The notes under the pieces are model-generated. The model saw only the letters and a list, made by a program, of their open reading frames with translations. It was not told the DNA's origin and made no database searches. DNA of 64,000 nt, from positions 46,554-110,553 of the forward strand of contig CAJNOL010000696.1 in NCBI GenBank assembly GCA_905250125.1. The letters run 5' to 3'. Source of the DNA: Rotaria sordida (lineage: Eukaryota > Rotifera > Eurotatoria > Philodinida > Philodinidae). The translations under genes and the position numbers were made by a program. Shown here one piece after another: positions 9,129-22,000 of this stretch (positions are counted from its first letter, which is position 1; the number at the start of each line of letters is the position of its first letter).

Positions 9129-12100
9129 TTAAGATGATCTCTCTTGCGCCAATGCTAATTTAGCATAAACTCCATTTAATGTCAACAATTCTTCATGTGT
9201 ACCCTAAATCAATAAAAAAAAACTCTGTTTGTTTCACCACAAATAAACAAAATTTCTCGCTCACTTCTTCTTTCATTTTGCCTCGATCAACAACAGCAAT
9301 CGTTTCTGAATTTCGAATTGTTGATAATCGATGAGCAATAGTCAAGCATGTTCGACCAGATCTTGCTTTATCTAATGCTGCTTGAACAATTTTTTCACTC
9401 TTATTATCTAATGCTGATGTGGCTTCATCGAGAAGAAGAATCTTTGGTGAACGAATTAATGCTCGAGCAATAGCAACTACAACAACATACATCCACTTCT
9501 TTCTTATAACATCATCAAATTATACTCACTCCTTTGTTTTTGTCCTCCTGATAATTGACTACCTTTCGCTCCACATAATGTTTCATAACCCTATAATATC
9601 AATAGATTAGATTGAAAATAAATGTGAATAAACAACCTTTGGTAATGAAATGATTAATTCATGAATATTAGCCATTCGTGCTGCAACTTGAATTTCGTCT
9701 TGTTTTACTTCCCGACTATTATCCCCATAAGCAATATTATCACGAATAGAAAGATTAAAAAGAACTGGTTCTTGTTGAACAAGACCCATAAATGATCGAA
9801 GCCATCGAAGATTAAGAACTTTTATATCATGTCCATCAAGTAAAATTTTTCCTTTCAAAGGATCATAGAATCGTTGTAATAATGCAACAATTGTTGATTT
9901 CCCACCACCTGATGGACCAACAAGTGCTGTTGTAGCACCGGTTGAACATTTTAATGAAAAATCTCGGAGAACACGGACAGTGGGTCGACTTGAATATCGA
10001 AAGCGAACATCATGAAATTCAATATTACCTATAACTTCATTCTAAATATCAAATACAAATTACTTGTTCTAGAAACAAAAGTATTCATGGTAAATGCAAT
10101 ACCAAAATGATGCCCGATTCATCATGAGGATTGATTTGTGATTTTCGTTCATTAATTCGTATGATTCGTAATGCTGCTTTTTTTGCTTTCGAATAATCAG
10201 GAATCAGAGACATTGAACGACCAACAGTCGTCATAGCATAAGTAATAGCAGAAAAAATTCTAATAAATAATATGTGTGTATCTTCAAACAGAGATATCAA
10301 AACATCGTTTACCTGACTACTCCATTAAATTGCATTTCTCCGTCTGCGACAAGTTTACTACCATATGAAAAATTGGCACTGTGGAGAAAATAAAATACTG
10401 AATTAGCAATTCCATTTCCTATCCCAATTAGATGTATACGGCACATTTGTTTCCTAAATGTGACCATTACATATAGAATCAGTTCAATAGGAAAAAAGGT
10501 GACAAAGTTTTTTACTTGAATTCTTGGTTAAATGCATTCTCATAGAGATTAATAAAATGATTTTCTTGATGAAGACTCACGACTGTGCGAATATGTTCTA
10601 TAGCTTGTGTGGCATACTATACATTAAAAGAGTTTATAAAGTCAACAGAAAATGAAGTGATAATGTTCTTTATTTATACCTGTCCGCCTTGTTCAGCGAA
10701 TGAATCTTTATCTTTCGATTGACCAGCCTTACCTTGTTTGTTACCTTGAAGTACTCCATTTAACATCATTAACGGAATAAAACAGATGACAACAAGTGCC
10801 AATTTCCAACTAGCTGAAAATGAAACAGCAAGAGCAGTTATAATCGTACTTGATGCTTGAAGTATGATTCCAATACGGGCACCAGTCATACCCTATAAAT
10901 ATGTTGTATTATTTCTTGTAAAAACTTTAGTTAAGATATGATAACCTTCAAAGCAGATGCATCAGTGGATAGACGTGTAATAATAGCTCCAACTGAATTT
11001 GACTCATAATCAAAATAATTCATTTCTTGTCGAAGAATTGCAGAAAATGTTAATTTTCGCATACGCATAGTTAACGCTTCGCCTGATTTAGCAAATCCAA
11101 AGCTACTAAGAAGTAGGGCTACACCTCCAGCAAAACCAATTGCGAAAATAGATCCTGCATAAATTCTTGTTAAACGTTCTTGCTCTTCAATACTTGGTAT
11201 AGCAAATAAACCATAGACTTGAGCAAATAAAAGTGAAAAAAGTGGTTGCATAGCACCATAGATGATGGAACAAATTGTACCTAGAAGAATCCAACGCCAT
11301 TCTGGAGCATTGAGTTTCAACATTTTTAATGCAAATGGAGTACGAAAACATTTCTTTTTTTTCGTCGAAGAATTATCGAATGCTATCTCTTTATCTTCAT
11401 CATCATTATCATCCAAATCGTTGCCTAAAGCACTCGATTGTTTTAAATAGCTATGAGGAGCTAAAATCAATAATAGAATCAATTTTATAAATAAGATAAT
11501 ATAAGAACGATGTACTTGAATTTTGTTGAACAAAATCTATTTCGACTTCATCATCTTCTTTATCAATATCTGGATCATCTTCTTTTTCTTTTTCTTTTTC
11601 CTTTTCTTTTTGAGTTTGAGCTGTTACTAATACATAATAAAGACCTTTCTGTTCCATCAAATCATCATGTGTTCCATATTCAAGTACTTGACCATGTTCT
11701 AATCCAATTATTAAATCAGCATTTCTTATTGTACTTAAACGATGAGCAATTACAATTGTTGTTCGACCTTGTTTTGCTTTATCTAATGCATCTTGAACAA
11801 TACGTTCGCTTGTATTATCTATTATATAGTATTTTTTTTCTGTAAGGTTAGAATAAAAACAAAGAAGAATAACAAACCAAGTGCACTTGTTGCTTCATCT
11901 AAAAGAAGAATCTTTGGATTTGAAATTAATGCTCGAGCAATAGCAACTAAAATAATAATAATATTCTTTATTCATTATCAATAAATATTCATCATTTTTA
12001 CTTCGTTGTTTTTGACCGCCACTTAGTTTATCACCTGATAGTGTCTTATAATTCTAGACATCATAAGAATGTTAATTGAGAAAATAAAAGCAATGCGAAA

Positions 12101-14919
12101 GAGAGAGGGAGTGTGTAATACCTCTGGAAATGTCATAATGAACTCATGTGCATTTGCTATTTTAGCAGCAGTTTGAACTTCATCATCAGTTGCATTTTCT
12201 TTTCCAAAACGAATATTTTCTTCAATTGATCCAGTGAAAAGAACAGGTTCTTGACTAACGATTCCAATATGTGAACGAAGCCAGGCAATATTTAATGTTT
12301 TGATATCTTTTCCATCAAGTAAAATTTGACCTTCATCTGGATCATAGAATCGTTGAATTAGTTGAATTATTGTACTTTCTATGAATGAAATAAAAATTAT
12401 GAGATTGACCAGGGAAATAGACAAACTAACTTCCACATCCTGATGTGCCAACTAAAGCAACAGTTTTACCAGATGGAATTTTTAATGATAATTTATTAAG
12501 AATCTAAATAATAAAGGAATATTGATCATAAAATAATGTGAAAAAATTATAAAAATATACAGATGCTTTTTGTCGTGCAGGATAAGTGAATGTAACACTG
12601 TCAAATTCAATATCACCAATAATATTTTGTGGTTTATCACCATCTGCACTTGATGCGTCAATTTTTGTTTGCTGATCAAAGAACAAATGTATGTTTACAT
12701 GATTGTAATGAAATAATCTACAACTTACTCGATCGATTATATCGAACACATAACTTGCACTCGCTAAGGCTTCTGCAAAATTTTGAATATTCGGAATAAA
12801 TAGTGACATGCTATTTGTTGCAACCTAATAAATATAAATATAAATTATTATAGATACTCTCTAATATATCAAGAAAATGACTAACATAAGAAGCAGCGAA
12901 CACCTATAATTATAAAAATTTTACATGAGATGAATAGATAACAGAAAAAATATATGATCTATTTACCACCAATAGTGTACCGGGTGAGTAATGTGTACAA
13001 TCAGTTCGAACAAGTTGTGGACCATACCTTGAATTGTTTGAGAAAAACTTAAGTCTGAGAAATTAACGAGCATTTAGATTCAATACCAAAATGTGAGAGT
13101 AAATGATAGAAACGTAAAAAGTTGTGATAGACCTTGACATATGCCCATATATAGACCTTTTTTAATTCCAATTTTTTTTGCTACAATTAAGTTCTTAACA
13201 AATCTAAAACGAAGAAAAATGAAGTTGTAAATAGTTGTTGATAGATAATATTTATTCACCTTTCTTCTTCTTTCGCTTGGCCATGAAATGCTGTCACTGT
13301 TCGAATGTTTTGTAATACTTCTTGAGCAACCGATGATGCTAATGCAAAAGCTTCAGTTTCTTTACTTGTATATTTTATCACGACCTGAAAGATAATTTCG
13401 TTTAAGTTGAAGTAGTAATATAAATTCAAAGTTTTCTTACTTTAACTACTAAGTTGAAAGTAATAATTATTAGCGGTGACACTGACAGAAAGACAAGTGT
13501 TAATTTCCATCCTATTGTAAGAGTATAGATGAGTGCACCTAACGTACGAGCAAGAAGTGAGATAAAATCCGGCATCTTTTCACTACCATCAATAATATTA
13601 AATAACTATTAATCCTATTAAAAGTGACATACTTTATTCCATCTTTAATAGTATCTATAAATGTTGAAAATGAAGTAATAATAAGAAAATAAAAATATTT
13701 TAATTGGTTTTCTTACCTAAATCTGTGATAAGACGATTATTTAATCCACCTGCATTATGTACATCAAACCAACCAATTTCTTGTCTTAAGATATTTCGAA
13801 AAAGAGCATAACTAAAAACATAATTAACATGTAAAACTTATTCTTCAATAAAAATAGTTACATACCGCATACGTCGAATTTGTCTTTCAGCAGCTATATT
13901 CCAACTTGCCCAAGCAATCCAATAACAAAGAATGTTAATAAACCCAAGAAGAACATAATACTTTATAATTGCAAGTATAACATCTTGAGGTGGCTGAATC
14001 CGGGTACTGTTGTTTGATAGAATAGAACTATGAAATAACAGTATAAAAAATACAAAAAACAAAAAATAAATTCAAGTTACCATTCACCAAAGTTTATAGG
14101 CATGACAGTACTTGCATTAACAGATGTCTGTAATTTTCCTAATTCAACGAGACTATTTATTACTCTTTGATAAAGAACCATTAACAATGGAAAAAGAGCT
14201 GTCAATATAAAATAATGTTTTTTAACTATTACTTTTTGATGCTATAGTCATAACACTTACCACCAATTGTTATTGCTAAATATAAAAATAAAAATGAAAT
14301 AAAGAATATAAAATAACACAGAAAATTATAGAACTAACCGGCTATGGTACCAATAATCATCAATAAAACATCCATTTTATTAGCAAATCTATACAATTCA
14401 TATAGCTTCAAATGACGAGTTTCAGTTTTCTTAGACTTTTCTGATTTACGAAAAAGACTATAACGAACAAAAAAATGAAAATATTACATTTCAATAAAAA
14501 AAAACGAACAGAATTTTTGAAAGAAAACCGGATCGTTTCTGGTGAGCAGGTGTTTGCTCAGACATTTCACTTCCACCGGGAGGAACAGTCATATTAGTTT
14601 GTATTTGTTGAATTGTAGCAACATCATCTAATTCTCCTTCAAAATGTTTTTCTTGAACGTCATTAATTATCTCATCGCTATCGCTAATATAATTATCATT
14701 AGAATGAACAATTTTATGTTCATTTGAAATAGAAATTTCATTCAAATGAAATCTATAAAAGCCAAGATTCTATTATATCAAAAGTAATGATTTTCATTAC
14801 TTGTTGGAATCACTATACGGATTTTTAGATATAGACCTTTGTTTCGGTATATAATCGGTGATTGGTATTGTATTATTTTTAATATCGTTTGACTTCGTTT
14901 CAAAAGTCGGTTTAGACAT
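9129..14919 (-). CDS. ABCB1-type (MDR/P-glycoprotein) full ABC transporter, many exons
   Basis: The gene encodes a full transporter, an ATP-driven exporter of hydrophobic compounds in the plasma membrane. Start ATG is at 14917-14919 ([12 protein letters not shown]) and stop TAA at 9129-9131. Order: acidic N-terminal tail (about 14500-14919), TMD1 beginning [20 protein letters not shown] near 14360, NBD1 (about 12590-11640), an acidic Lys/Glu linker, TMD2 (about 11350-10100), NBD2 (about 10030-9129). NBD1 has Walker A GTSGCGKST, split by an intron, signature LSGGQKQR and Walker [14 protein letters not shown]2 has [17 protein letters not shown] and [10 protein letters not shown]. All catalytic motifs look intact. 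Coding blocks are separated by GT-AG introns of about 50-60 bp, e.g. exons 9129-9203, 9265-9476 and 9530-9590. This is the native-looking gene of the window. It lies 2.3 kb downstream of the megasynthase, in the same orientation. Confidence 0.9.
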
Positions 14920-17226
14920 ATTATTACAATTCAATAAATATTTTCAATCCAAATCTGTATAAAATATTTACTGATGTCGATCAACTATAAGCAAAAAATA
15001 AAGTTGTTATTTAGTTATAATAAGAATAAAACATACATCGACAAATAATTCGAAATAATTTTCACTTACTTGTAGACGTCTTAATCTGTCCTATAACTAT
15101 AAAAGATTTGAATGAATATATACTTGTAGCCGAAAGAGGATATATATATATATATATATATGTATATAGGTTTTACATCAACCTAAAGGTTAGGGAGCAT
15201 GCCGAGATTTATTCTTTTTTGAAATTTATTTTTCTATGAGATGTATTGATCTAGGGAGGATTTATGAGGATTTAATTTTGTCAATATTTCAGCTTATCCA
15301 CGTTGCAGATATGCGTATATGCGCTGAGTTGCGTCAATTTCATCGTGTTCCCATCACAGGTATACATGCTGTACCGGGTTGTTTTAACCCTTCAGGAACC
15401 ACACTAGTCTGATTTAATTAATTACTCTATTAAAAAGTAATTAGTGAATATCTTTCTAATGATATGGTAGAAAACTCCAAAAATTTCTGAATATTCTCTG
15501 CTGTAGGTACTATATACACGGTAAAGTTTTTCAGAAAGATCTAACTCCAAAGATTTTCATCATGAAAATCGACTTCTTAGAGGTCTTATCATATTTCGAA
15601 ACAAAAATATTTGTGTAATAATAATCTAAAGATCCTGAAGAGCGGGTTATTTTACGCCGCATGTATTCGAATTTAAGCTGCAGACTGATGTCGATTCGAA
15701 AATACTTGACTCAGAAAGCGAATGTCTGTTGAAATTTTTTAAAGTATTAATCGATCGAACGGAATAAGAACGAATAGTGAATGAAACAAACAAATATCAA
15801 TCATTTTCAAATACAAATGTTCCTGAAATATATTCGTTTCGAACACTCGTGATGCTTATAGTCCATTTGAAAAACACCAAACAAGAGACTATTAGTCAAC
15901 CAATCAATTTAGTTTCACTTCAGTTTTCGCTGAAATATTTACCGAGACCAATGTTTGCTATTGCTCAAGTTTCTGCATTTAAAATGATCACCAGCAACCA
16001 TAAGGCTGTGATCTATTGCATAAAACTAGGCAATCCTTGATGATTTGAGAAAGGAGTGTAAGTTTTTTGTGGAAGATTTGATAAGAAAGTTTTTTTTGTA
16101 TGGAACTAAAAGAAGGTTTCAAGTTTGTGTCCAGCGAAAGATCTTTTTTTATTTTCGTAAAAAATCTTTTTTTTTTGAGAGTGTACTTTTTTATCATTGG
16201 TGATCAGAACAGAAATTGCTATTGATATCATAGATTATGGTTCTATTGAAACCATACGAGAGAATTAATTTGTCCTTTTGTTTCTCTCATTTTCGAATTT
16301 TTCATTTCATCTACCGTAGTAGGGATCATGGTAAACCGGATGATGCCTAACCAGTTCGGTTTCAGCGTTTCAAAGAAGGAGACTGTCTTTGTTGTTGGTG
16401 AAGGTTGGAATATGATCTCATTCTATTCACAAACAATGCTTGAGAATTTTAGCGAGCTAAAATAAAGCATTTTAGTTAGGGCTTGCTTTATCGCTGTGAC
16501 CATAGGGTAGTTCATTTTGAGTGACTATTAAACAATCTCTAGAACTTATGCAACCAGTTTTTACTTTTCGAAATGTGTGCCAATCTAAACTGTACTCAGA
16601 ACTGTGAGTTAGATTGTGTCTGGAGTCGCAGTAGACGCTATGGAGATTGTTCGAATTGTAATTCTTTGTATCATAGCCTAACCAAGGTCATAAATATTTA
16701 TCAGATTTATGTGGTCATGCCCTTGATTTATATGGCTTTTTCACTTGCACGATTCGGTACTGTTTTCATCTACGCCCAACTCCTCGGAATCAAAAACCAC
16801 ATATATAAGATTTATGCAGTTTATTTTTGTGCTGTACGTCTTGTTGCAGTGTCCTCCTATAAAGCCGTCATAAATCGAACTTGCTGACATTTCGTACGAG
16901 TAATTGAATTTTCGAATACCTCCTCCTGTTTCTATGGCAAATAAGTAAAATGAAGTATTGGGATTGTTAGATAGAGCTTAGAGAATGAATTTGAACGTTG
17001 GCGTTGCACTAAAAAAATGATAAATGGATTTATGTGTTCAAATAAATCTGCTTTAATGAAAATTAACGTAGTACAGTAAAGATGACAATGCTGATTTCAG
17101 AAGTAGTATAGCTCTTCTTTAAACGAAAGTTTAGGACATACAAATCACCTTGAAATGAAAGTTTAAGCATGTGAAAGTTTTCGTAAGTTAAGAAAGAAAA
17201 CATATTGAAGTTTCTACGTGCAGCAT
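14920..17226. other. Intergenic between transporter and megasynthase
   Basis: No convincing gene is seen. A (TA)n microsatellite lies at about 15142-15166. Short frames at 15777-16040 and 16573-16887 have no recognisable domains. The second starts with ATG and has a Cys-rich start and one or two hydrophobic stretches, so it could be a fragment, but I do not call it. The 3' UTR of the megasynthase should lie just left of 17227. Confidence 0.5.
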
Positions 17227-19070
17227 TTATGTTGCCACAAATTCTTGTAAAAAATCAGTGACGACTGTTGATTTGCTGTCAATAAACGGCATTTCATGAC
17301 CAAGATTTGGTAGGGTGACAATTTTGCTATTTTTCATAAGTTTTGCAAGCTTTACACCTCCATCCTTGACGAATTTATCTTTTCCACCAATTATATGCAG
17401 CGATGGTGGAGCAAAAAGGCCATCTGATTTGAAGTTAGAACTAGTCGTAGTCAAAGTAGAGAGCCCGGCCGACTGACGAACACATTCTGGAACAGATTGT
17501 GGATCTCCGCTGCATATGTGAATGGAAAATTTAAACTTGTGTCCGTGATTAATGTTCATATCAGAATTTTGTGCCGAGACCAAAAGGGCACAGACTAATG
17601 CTCCCTCTGACATCCCTACCAAGCCATGAATTGGTCCGATTTCGTCCAATTGAACTTTGATGGATTCCAAAGATTCTTTCCACAGCGTTAAGCAAACATT
17701 ATCATTACCGATCGCCGAAAGTATTCTCCATGCAGTTTTTGGTTCGTGGCTAAGCTCAGGTTCATTGTCTATTTTCCTTACTGATAGTTCAATCTTCTCT
17801 TTATAGAGCGTTCTGGCTGTTTCTGGACTAATTCCCCATGATCGATAACGATCAGACGTGTACGAGTATTGACCAGCCTCATCCATTGTGCTGTAGCAGT
17901 GAGGCAAGGCTGGAATAATATGTGGGGCCGTGAGACATACAAAATCATATGGTAATTGATTCCATCTACGCCAAGTCAACACTGTCTTCATGATCTCACC
18001 ATTAGCAGACATGCCATGGAGAACTACGATCCGAAGTCGTTGCTGTTGTGATGCAATCACAATTGGTTTTTCTGATGGTCGTCGTCTTTGGATTAATTGC
18101 TCCAGCCCAAAACCTGTTGACCGAACAACCACATTTGGAAATTTCCTTCGCTGCAGAATTCGAGACAATACTTTTCCACATCCAACTTCAATGCATCCAA
18201 TATTCGTGTCACTTTGAAATATTTCTTGCAGTTTGTCGTTCATTTGACTCCAATAACATGGCTCATCGATATCGTATTCTTCGAGTAGTGTAAAAATAAC
18301 ATCTGCTTTTTCGCCAGCTTCTACTACAACTGCGCCTCCTTTCCCATTCATAATGAGTTTTGTTTGTGGTGATTTGAAAGCCGTACGATATTTCTGAAGC
18401 TCATTCTTGTAAACATCACTTGCATCCTTCATAGCTTTACTATGAAAAGCTCTCAAGACAGGAAGACGCCTGATGCTAACATTTCCATGCAGATTGCTAA
18501 AGTGAAGTTCAAAGGCTTCAATTTCAACAACGCTTCCACTTAATACGAAATGATTTGGAGCAAGATAATTTGCAATTTTCAAAGAAGATTTTCCAGTCTG
18601 TAACATTTTCTGAAGTGAATCGAGGTCGATACCTGCAATTGAAAGCATACCACCACCTTTTTGTCCTTTTTCCTCCATTAATTTCGCTCGAGCTTGCACT
18701 AACACCACTGCAGTATCAAAATCCAGAACATGAGCTGCTACGAGTGCACTATATTGACCTAAAGACAATCCAGTACATACGGTTCGATTTTGTACAGCTC
18801 TCTGTAAAATTTCTCCTTGCTCTCCGGCTTCTATGCTTCTCAGACTAGCCACAGAGGAAGTTAGCACAGCCAGTTGAATGATGTCTAAGCTTTTCATACC
18901 GCTGGGATCTTGTAAAATGACTTGGCAACTTTCGAGCAAGTCGTAACCCAGAACTTTTGATGCTGTCGAAAATACTTGTTGCGCGGCAGGAAATTGAGAA
19001 ATGTTTTTGAATTCGTCAATCGTTGCTGAGCCTTGCCCCGGAAAGATACACACGATCTTCATATTAAGTT
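17227..19070 (-). other. Domains: FabD-like acyltransferase AT2 and FSH1-type serine hydrolase
   Basis: AT2 reads CIFPGQGSAT (about 19035), GLSLGQYSALVAA (about 18760, catalytic Ser) and RAFHSKAM (about 18450, catalytic His). This is the malonyl-CoA:ACP transacylase (FabD/MCAT) style, unlike AT1. It lies after ACP2 rather than before it. The C-terminal domain starts LRIVVLHGMSANGE (about 18030), has the nucleophile elbow VGMSEGALV (about 17610) and a LGHEMPF His near the end. That matches the FSH1 hydrolase family, to which fungal thioesterases such as LovG belong. It probably releases the product. Confidence 0.8.
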
Positions 19071-22000
19071 GCTGCAAAACCTCATCATTGGAACAGTCAA
19101 AGAGTGGAGCGTGAGCAACGATAGTATTAGTACTGGGCTTTGCTATGCCATTTGAGTGTACACGATGTGAAATGGCTTCTTCTTGTTGAAAAGAGTTGGT
19201 GGCTGACCGTTTAGACTTTCTTAATAGTTTGATGCAGTGTGCGGATAAAGTTTTCACTGTCGGATACGCAAAAACATCAGCTATTTCGATATCCGCTCCT
19301 ATTAACCGGCGAACGACTTGAATCATTCGAATTGTTACTAGACTTTCTCCACCAAGTGAAGCAAAGCTGCTGTTAACATTAATTGTTTTATGTCCGAGTA
19401 ATTCGCACCAAATTTCCTGCATCATTGATTCAACTTGAGCAGGCTGAATTTGCCACTCTTCACTTTCAGTAGCTAACGGAACAGATTGCTTTGATAGAGC
19501 TTCGATTGTCCTATGCGTATCATTTTGTAAAGCTTGTAATGAATCTGAAGGTCGAAAACCTTCCCACCAACATTTTTGTACCGCACGATTGTGTAGCTCA
19601 ATTTCAGTTTCAGGTTGTTTCGAGCAAACAAGCATATGTTTCTCAACATCAAGCACGGGATTTAGATCTGATGGACATGATACAATCTGACGAAAACCTG
19701 CTTCTTTCATAGCACGTTTCCATCGCTCAGGATCCATCATGGGATTGTTGTCTGGACGAAGATTATCATATCGACCATTCCACCAACCGTCCAGAACTCC
19801 CCATGCAAGGGTACTCCATGTTTCATTTCGACAAGATTCAATAACAAATAAGTTCCCGTTTTCATCGAGCGTATTAACGAGGTTGTTTAACGAGTCTTGA
19901 ATGCTTGGAGTCGTGTGAATAACATTGTATGAGATAATGACATCAAACTTTCCAAGCAATCCTTGTTGGACTCCTGGTTTAGTTATGTCGAAGACTTGAT
20001 ATTTCATGAACTGATAGTCTGCAAAAATGCGCTTGGCATTCTCCACAAAAGCTTTTCCAAGATCAGTGAAAAAGTATTGAAGCATGTTTCGTCCATGATT
20101 AATCTCATCAAGCCGAGCAACCAATTGTCGAGTCACCAAACCCATTCCTGCACCGCATTCCAGAATTCGAATTTTACTGCCAGGACTACGAGAAACCATC
20201 AAACGACTCACTTGTTCGCATATGAACTGACAGTACATATTGTACAGAACGTCACCCATGCAATCCCCTAGTTTGACATAATTTGACTCGACGTAGAAAA
20301 GATCACCGTTTGGATAAATGACTGACAAAGGCGACATTTGACCACACAGAACATCATTGTAAAACTTTGAAACGTATAGTGGAAATTTAAATTGATCACT
20401 ATAGGCTGGATACTGAAGCACAGCTCTGTCACATTCATCCTGTAAAGCTCTATCAGCCAAGAGCTCAGCTTCATCAAGTTTGAAAGAGTTTGTTTCGGAG
20501 TCATCAAATGAAACCAAAATATTTTCTTCGCGAAGCGAATCCCACATCACTGTAAACAGCGCAAGATATCTTTCATGCATTTGCAAACGACGGAAAAGAT
20601 CACTGAATATGCCAGTAAATTGTAAAATGCCTCTTTCACGGAGAAACTTTAGAATTATTCCATTGCAGAAGTGCAACAAAGTTGGTTGAAGATCTGAAGG
20701 AGGATTTATATTCAGGTGTCTAATGATTTCAAGAGTTTGAATTAATTTTTTCTCTAGTATAGAGCGCACATTGTTAACCATTGGATCTTCAAGGATGCCA
20801 TTTGTCCTTTCGGGGCACCAACATCGAATATTTTTGAATAATCGAGACGGTACAGGTAATGAACAGCAGCCGTTAAATGTCCTATCGCCGTACTGAAGAT
20901 CGTTGAGTGGATCAGGCTGAGTCGAATTTTCAACTAAAACGAAATTTCTTCCCAAAAGCCTGGAACAACACGACATTAACAAGGTCTGACATGATTCATC
21001 GCTGTCGGATGCCAAGACCTCCCTGGTGGACTGAACCACCTCTTGTAGTGTGTCCATTAGCTCCGAATGTGAATTATGAGAGCTGGAGAGGATCATTCGA
21101 AACTCTTGTCGATGAAATCTTCGTTTTGCCATAGTGTAGCATACGTTGGCCACAAACTCTGCACTTTTACCGCTAACGAACGACGCAATAGAATGAAGTT
21201 GAAGAATAAGATCCTTTGCTGTCGCACCCGAGATCGTGAGCACCATACAATTTTGCTGTCCAATATGTTTATTTTCTTGTGCTTTGTGTTCTGTAAGTAC
21301 AGCATGATAAGTTGCTCCATTCAGTCCAAGTGAAGTCAGGCCTGCAATTCGGGGCTTTGGTTTTCGATGTGTTGGCTGTGTTACGTCTCTTGTATCCATT
21401 GTCATCTTTATGTCGCTCAACTTCTCGGTCTCATCGTGGCAAATGCGCCACGGTTCTGGTTTTACGGATACTTGTAACCTGTTTGCATCTGATTGCAACA
21501 ACTCGTGTGGTTGAGAGAAATTATGAGTTGGAAGGATTATATGTGACTTAAAACAAGCGAGAATTTTGACTAATCCCAATAAGCCTGCAGCAGAGTCCAA
21601 GTGACCAAATTTGGATTTTGAACTTCCAATTTTCACAGGATTGCTTTCTGAACGCTCACGAAATACTTGTTGCAAGGCATCCAGTTCCACCTGATCTCCG
21701 ATTTTAGTCCCTGTTCCATGAGCTTCAATTATATCAACGTCTAAAGGCGATAATTCTGCTCTAATGAGAGCCTCTCGAATAGCAGCTACTTGAGCTGAAG
21801 CTTTTGGAGCCACAAGAGAACTACTCTTTCCACAATTATTTGCGGTAATGGACTCTATAACTCCGTAGATGTAGTCCTTATCCCGTTCTGCAGCAGATAA
21901 TGATTTAAGAACAACTGCAATGGCTCCTTCACCTGCAGCAGTGCCGTTTGATTGAACATCGAAAGAACGACAATGAAAATCTGGAGACAAAATTCCAATG

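Noticed and set aside
16573-16887. 104-codon plus-strand frame with hydrophobic stretch
   Set aside because: No family match by eye and no supporting context; could be a fragment but is not callable.
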